From NCBI GenBank assembly GCA_020426515.1, contig JAGQPW010000026.1, positions 1-46,547 on the forward strand: a DNA stretch of 46,547 nucleotides, written 5' to 3'. A program made the translations under genes and the position numbers. Source of the stretch: Planctomycetaceae bacterium. Lineage in GTDB: Bacteria; Planctomycetota; Planctomycetia; Planctomycetales; Planctomycetaceae. The notes beneath the pieces were generated by a model. It was given only the letters and a program-made list of their open reading frames with translations. It did not search any database and was not told the DNA's origin. This document shows, piece after piece, positions 43,469 through 46,547 of this stretch (positions are counted from its first letter, which is position 1; each line of letters opens with the position of its first letter).

Positions 43469-44857
43469 TCAGGGAAGGTCCCAGGAGTGGACGACTCCGG
43501 CTGTGTCACCGGCCAATACGGTCAAGCCATCGCTCGACATGGCGACTCTGGTCGGAAGAAGTCGTATGCCATCGGTGGATGATGTTTCTGCGATGGAGAA
43601 CTTCTTCAGTTCGTTGCCATCAGCCGACCAGATCTTCACGACGCCGTCGCGGCCACAGGTGACAAGTTGCCCCTTCGGCCCGAAACTGCAGTCCAGCACA
43701 CCATCGGCATGGGCATTTGGCTTGTTTGCAAGCGGCCAGCCATCTTTCACGTCCCACCACACAACGCTGCCATCTTCTCCGCAGGACGCGACAACCTTCG
43801 AGTCACTTCGCCATGAGAGGGCCCGCACGGACTTCTTGTGCTCAGAGAGTGGCAAGATCACCCCGCCGGTCGTTCCATCCCAGAGATGGATATTGCCGAT
43901 CCTGTCTCCCGTGGCCAGATACTTGCCGTCAGGTGAAAATGCGACAGCAGTGACCCAGTCTGTGTGCTTGTCGATGCTCGTCTTGAGGCTGCCATCCTCA
44001 GTGGAATAGATCTTCACGAGTCGACTTGTACAGCCAATCGCCACCAGTTTTTCATTCGGCGAGATGTCGGCGGCGATGATCGCATCAGGCTCGTCGGCGA
44101 CGCTTGCCAGGCGTTCACCCGAGGCCACGTCGAAGAGCGCGACGGTTCCTCCCTGGACCGGCTTGCCACCAGCGGCGAGAAGCAGTCGACCGGATCGGCT
44201 GAACGTCAGTACGAGCGGTTCACCCTCGGAAAACTTAATCGCCCCCAATGGGCTGCGTGTTGCCGGTGCAAACAGATTGATCGCACCGTAGCCGCTGCTC
44301 GCCGCCACAGGCGCCCGCGGACTCGTGGCCAGGGCAAGCACCGGATAAGGTCGCCGCGTGGCCGCACGAGGGAAAGTTGGCAAATTCGCCGGAACCGCCC
44401 CCAAGTCACCATTGGCTAAAGGGGCCGTCGGTTTGAAGCCGAGCGTTCGCATCTCGGCTACCGAACTGCCCGAGTTCTCCCGCAGTCCAGTGTCGATCCA
44501 TTTCCGAATCAGCGCCACGGTCTCGACCGGCAGCCGATCACCGTCGGGAGGCATTCGTTCACCGTCTTCGTCCGACGTGAGCACTTCAATCAAACGGCTT
44601 GCCGAAGACCTTCCCGGCACCACGATCTTCCCGCCACCGCTCCCCTTCACCACGTCCGCATACGTCGTGAGATTCAGTCCTGCTTCCTGCTTCCCGTCAC
44701 CATGGCAAGTGGCGCAAGACTTCTTGAAGATCGAGACGACATGGTCTTCGTATGTGATCGACTTCTCCTTGTCGTCGGCGTGGGCGTGTGGACCGCAGGC
44801 CAGCAGGACCGCCACCGACAGGGCCGGCAGAAAGGAGTGGCGGTACAGGAAATCCAT
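43469..44857 (-). CDS. Exported c-type cytochrome domain plus WD40 repeat protein
   Basis: 462 residues; the ATG at 44857 has GGAG 6 nt upstream. The N-terminus is a signal peptide ([19 protein letters not shown]); LLAC at 18-21 could be a lipobox, otherwise cleavage after AHA. A planctomycete cytochrome C-like domain follows with one heme motif CATCH (48-52), [13 protein letters not shown] and [10 protein letters not shown], then at least five WD40 repeats ~190-462 ([47 protein letters not shown]). It lies 63 nt behind the DUF1549/DUF1553 gene on the same strand, a standard planctomycete pairing. Localisation is outside the cytoplasmic membrane; the electron partner and exact role are unknown. 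Confidence 0.85.
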   Translation of the reverse strand: MDFLYRHSFLPALSVAVLLACGPHAHADDKEKSITYEDHVVSIFKKSCATCHGDGKQEAGLNLTTYADVVKGSGGGKIVVPGRSSASRLIEVLTSDEDGERMPPDGDRLPVETVALIRKWIDTGLRENSGSSVAEMRTLGFKPTAPLANGDLGAVPANLPTFPRAATRRPYPVLALATSPRAPVAASSGYGAINLFAPATRSPLGAIKFSEGEPLVLTFSRSGRLLLAAGGKPVQGGTVALFDVASGERLASVADEPDAIIAADISPNEKLVAIGCTSRLVKIYSTEDGSLKTSIDKHTDWVTAVAFSPDGKYLATGDRIGNIHLWDGTTGGVILPLSEHKKSVRALSWRSDSKVVASCGEDGSVVWWDVKDGWPLANKPNAHADGVLDCSFGPKGQLVTCGRDGVVKIWSADGNELKKFSIAETSSTDGIRLLPTRVAMSSDGLTVLAGDTAGVVHSWDLP

Positions 44858-44920
44858 GGTGTTCTCCGAATCAAGCAAGGCAGGAACTATCGGTGGATAA
44901 ACGGGTTGATGCTCAGCGCA

Positions 44921-46547
44921 TCAGTGGTTGAAGAGGAACTCGCTCGAGTTCAACAATCCGGCAAAGATGTCCTCGTAGACCGCCGCCGACTCCTCTTCTG
45001 CGACGAGCGCGAGCATCGTCTCCATCTCTGCATTTGTCGGACGACGCGAAAGCACGCGAATGAAAATCGCCTCGACAGTTCCTTCGGGCGTCGACTGCTC
45101 ATCGATGATCTTCTTGAGCACTCCGCTGGTGGCTGCAGTGCGTACACGTGGACCAATTGTGTCTCCCACGAGCAGATGCATCACCTGTGAGAGCGATGGT
45201 TCGGATCTGGTTTCGCAGGCGCAGACCGACTCGCGAGGAGACTGGCCGAAAGTGTCGAGTACGAAATCGCCGGTGTCAGAATAGTAATGCTGCCGGTTGA
45301 TGTAGTTGATGGCCTTGGTGCCCGAAGGGGAGTGGGGAAACGAACGTGGCACGCCGGTGACCGCCACAATCGAGTCAAGGAACACATCGGCCCGCAATCG
45401 TCGGAGCCGAGCGTGCGAAAACTGTCGTTGGTCGTTTTGCCCCGATGGGGTCGGTTCAACTGAGAGTTGGTAGGTCCGGGAATTGCAGATGTCCCGGATC
45501 ATCGGCCGCAGTCTTCGACCGTTCTCGGCGAACCGAGCGGCAAGTGCTTCCAGCAGAGGTCCGTTCGACGGGGGATTTGTTGCCCGGAAGTCATCGACGG
45601 GATCGACGATGCCCACGCCAAACAGGTGCGCCCACAGGCGGTTGGCAATGTTTCGATTGAAAAGGTCGTTGGCCGGATCCCTGATCCATGCCGCCAGCGC
45701 TCGCCGTGGGTCGCTCTCGCCGCCGACCGGCTCAACCGCACCGAGCAATTTTGCCGGCACTGGCCGACCGTCGAGGCCGTGCTTGGCTGGTGGTGCGGAT
45801 GGATCGAAGATCACGCGTCGGTCCCGACTGTCGCTGCCGGGCTTCCGCTTCACGCAGGTAAAGAAACTGACGAACCCATAATAGTCGTCCATCGTCCAGC
45901 GATCGAAGGGATGATTGTGGCACTCTGCACATTGCATCCGCACTCCGAGGAATAGCTGTGAGTAGTCCGCCGCCAGTACCTTCGGATTGAGCCTGTAGTC
46001 CTTGATGAGCATCGTGTAGAGACCGGTCTCGCCGTCGGTGTTCGTGCTGCCGACGGCCGTCGTCATGTCAGCGACGACCTCGTCGAACGGCCGGTCAGCG
46101 GCCACCTGGTCCCGTATCCATGCAAAGAACGCGTTGGCGGGCTTGTGTGAGTCAGCCCGACCGGTGTAGTCCTGGCTGCTGATCCGGAAGAGTTCACCCC
46201 ACAGGGCGGTCATATAGTCGGTGAAGTCTTCGCTCTCCAGCAAGGCGTCAATCTTCCGGGATCGTTTGTCGGCCGAAGGGTCAGCCATGAAAGCTTCGTA
46301 TTCTTCAACCGTCGGTGGTCGGGCGGCCAGGTCGAACGTCACGCGTCTGAGGAAGGTCTCATCATCGCAGAGTTCCGACGGGGCAATCCGCAACTTCTGA
46401 AGCCTCTCAAAGACCAGCTGGTCAATGAAGTTGTTCTCCGGGGGATTCGGCCAGACAAACCCTTCGCCAGGTGGCAATCGGATCACTTCGGCACCGACAG
46501 TAAATCGACTGAACCTCGCAAACACAGTCGTGTCGCCCGGCCCCCTG
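44921..46547 (-). CDS. DUF1549/DUF1553 planctomycete protein, 5' end outside the window
   Basis: The minus-strand frame is open to the window edge (about 541 visible residues; an in-frame GTG at 46525 is not a convincing start, because preceding residues [11 protein letters not shown] continue an Ig-like domain). DUF1549: [52 protein letters not shown], and [20 protein letters not shown] with a CxxCH heme-like motif. DUF1553: [52 protein letters not shown], and [15 protein letters not shown] near the end. Such proteins are exported, planctomycete-specific and usually paired with cytochrome or DUF1501 proteins; the molecular function is unknown. Confidence 0.88.
   Translation of the reverse strand, partial: RGPGDTTVFARFSRFTVGAEVIRLPPGEGFVWPNPPENNFIDQLVFERLQKLRIAPSELCDDETFLRRVTFDLAARPPTVEEYEAFMADPSADKRSRKIDALLESEDFTDYMTALWGELFRISSQDYTGRADSHKPANAFFAWIRDQVAADRPFDEVVADMTTAVGSTNTDGETGLYTMLIKDYRLNPKVLAADYSQLFLGVRMQCAECHNHPFDRWTMDDYYGFVSFFTCVKRKPGSDSRDRRVIFDPSAPPAKHGLDGRPVPAKLLGAVEPVGGESDPRRALAAWIRDPANDLFNRNIANRLWAHLFGVGIVDPVDDFRATNPPSNGPLLEALAARFAENGRRLRPMIRDICNSRTYQLSVEPTPSGQNDQRQFSHARLRRLRADVFLDSIVAVTGVPRSFPHSPSGTKAINYINRQHYYSDTGDFVLDTFGQSPRESVCACETRSEPSLSQVMHLLVGDTIGPRVRTAATSGVLKKIIDEQSTPEGTVEAIFIRVLSRRPTNAEMETMLALVAEEESAAVYEDIFAGLLNSSEFLFNH

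Overview
The window most likely comes from a planctomycete (phylum Planctomycetota, Planctomycetales-like). Four things point there: a DUF1549/DUF1553 protein next to a c-type cytochrome plus WD40 protein, a decayed serine/threonine kinase with a planctomycete-style N-terminus, an N-terminal S/LEDRTLL-type motif on a giant surface protein, and a GC-rich composition. The genus cannot be told from sequence alone.

Layout. (A) 1-17240: the 3' part of a giant gene (4709 visible codons) made of ~108-residue Ca-loop (DTNGDG) repeats, cadherin-like domains, a ~2000-residue Ala-rich helical stalk and a C-terminal toxin-like tip. It overlaps an immunity gene by 4 nt. Directly behind lies a displaced copy of the stalk end carrying a different tip, then an LRR protein as its probable immunity partner. 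(B) 17241-18807: palindromic and direct repeats and a truncated DDE transposase. (C) 18808-30923: a second giant gene (3434 codons) with the same head repeats but a different, Ser/Thr/Gly beta-repeat stalk and a His/Cys tip. It has an overlapping immunity gene, then an orphan tip with a JAMM-like motif and its immunity gene. (D) 30924-34473: three orphan cassettes, each half a HINT domain plus a different tip plus an immunity gene (unknown; GH-E nuclease plus ankyrin; unknown with a frameshift), and a 37-bp relic of a fourth. Palindromes sit at the cassette borders.

(E) 34641-38527: surface-modification type genes: a sulfotransferase-like/glycosyltransferase fusion, a SAM methyltransferase with a regulatory domain, and a polysaccharide pyruvyl transferase. 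(F) 38528-43133: mobile-element debris and regulation. It holds a second relic of the same transposase family, a palindromic operator, a LexA-HTH protein, an ImmA/IrrE-like protein, a response regulator, a tRNA-Arg(CCU) 3' fragment with its terminator between an integrase tail and an excisionase-like gene, a zinc-ribbon protein, and a kinase pseudogene. (G) 43469-46547: the planctomycete DUF1549/DUF1553 and cytochrome/WD40 pair on the minus strand, cut by the window end.

Reading as a system: A, C and D look like a polymorphic toxin-immunity locus built on planctomycete giant surface proteins. Each full-length gene displays one tip. Behind it are silent tip-immunity modules that begin with a copy of the stalk end, a layout suited to tip replacement by homologous recombination, as known for CdiA and Rhs. 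The module layout and shared DNA are seen directly. Toxin activities, delivery route and switching are inferred.
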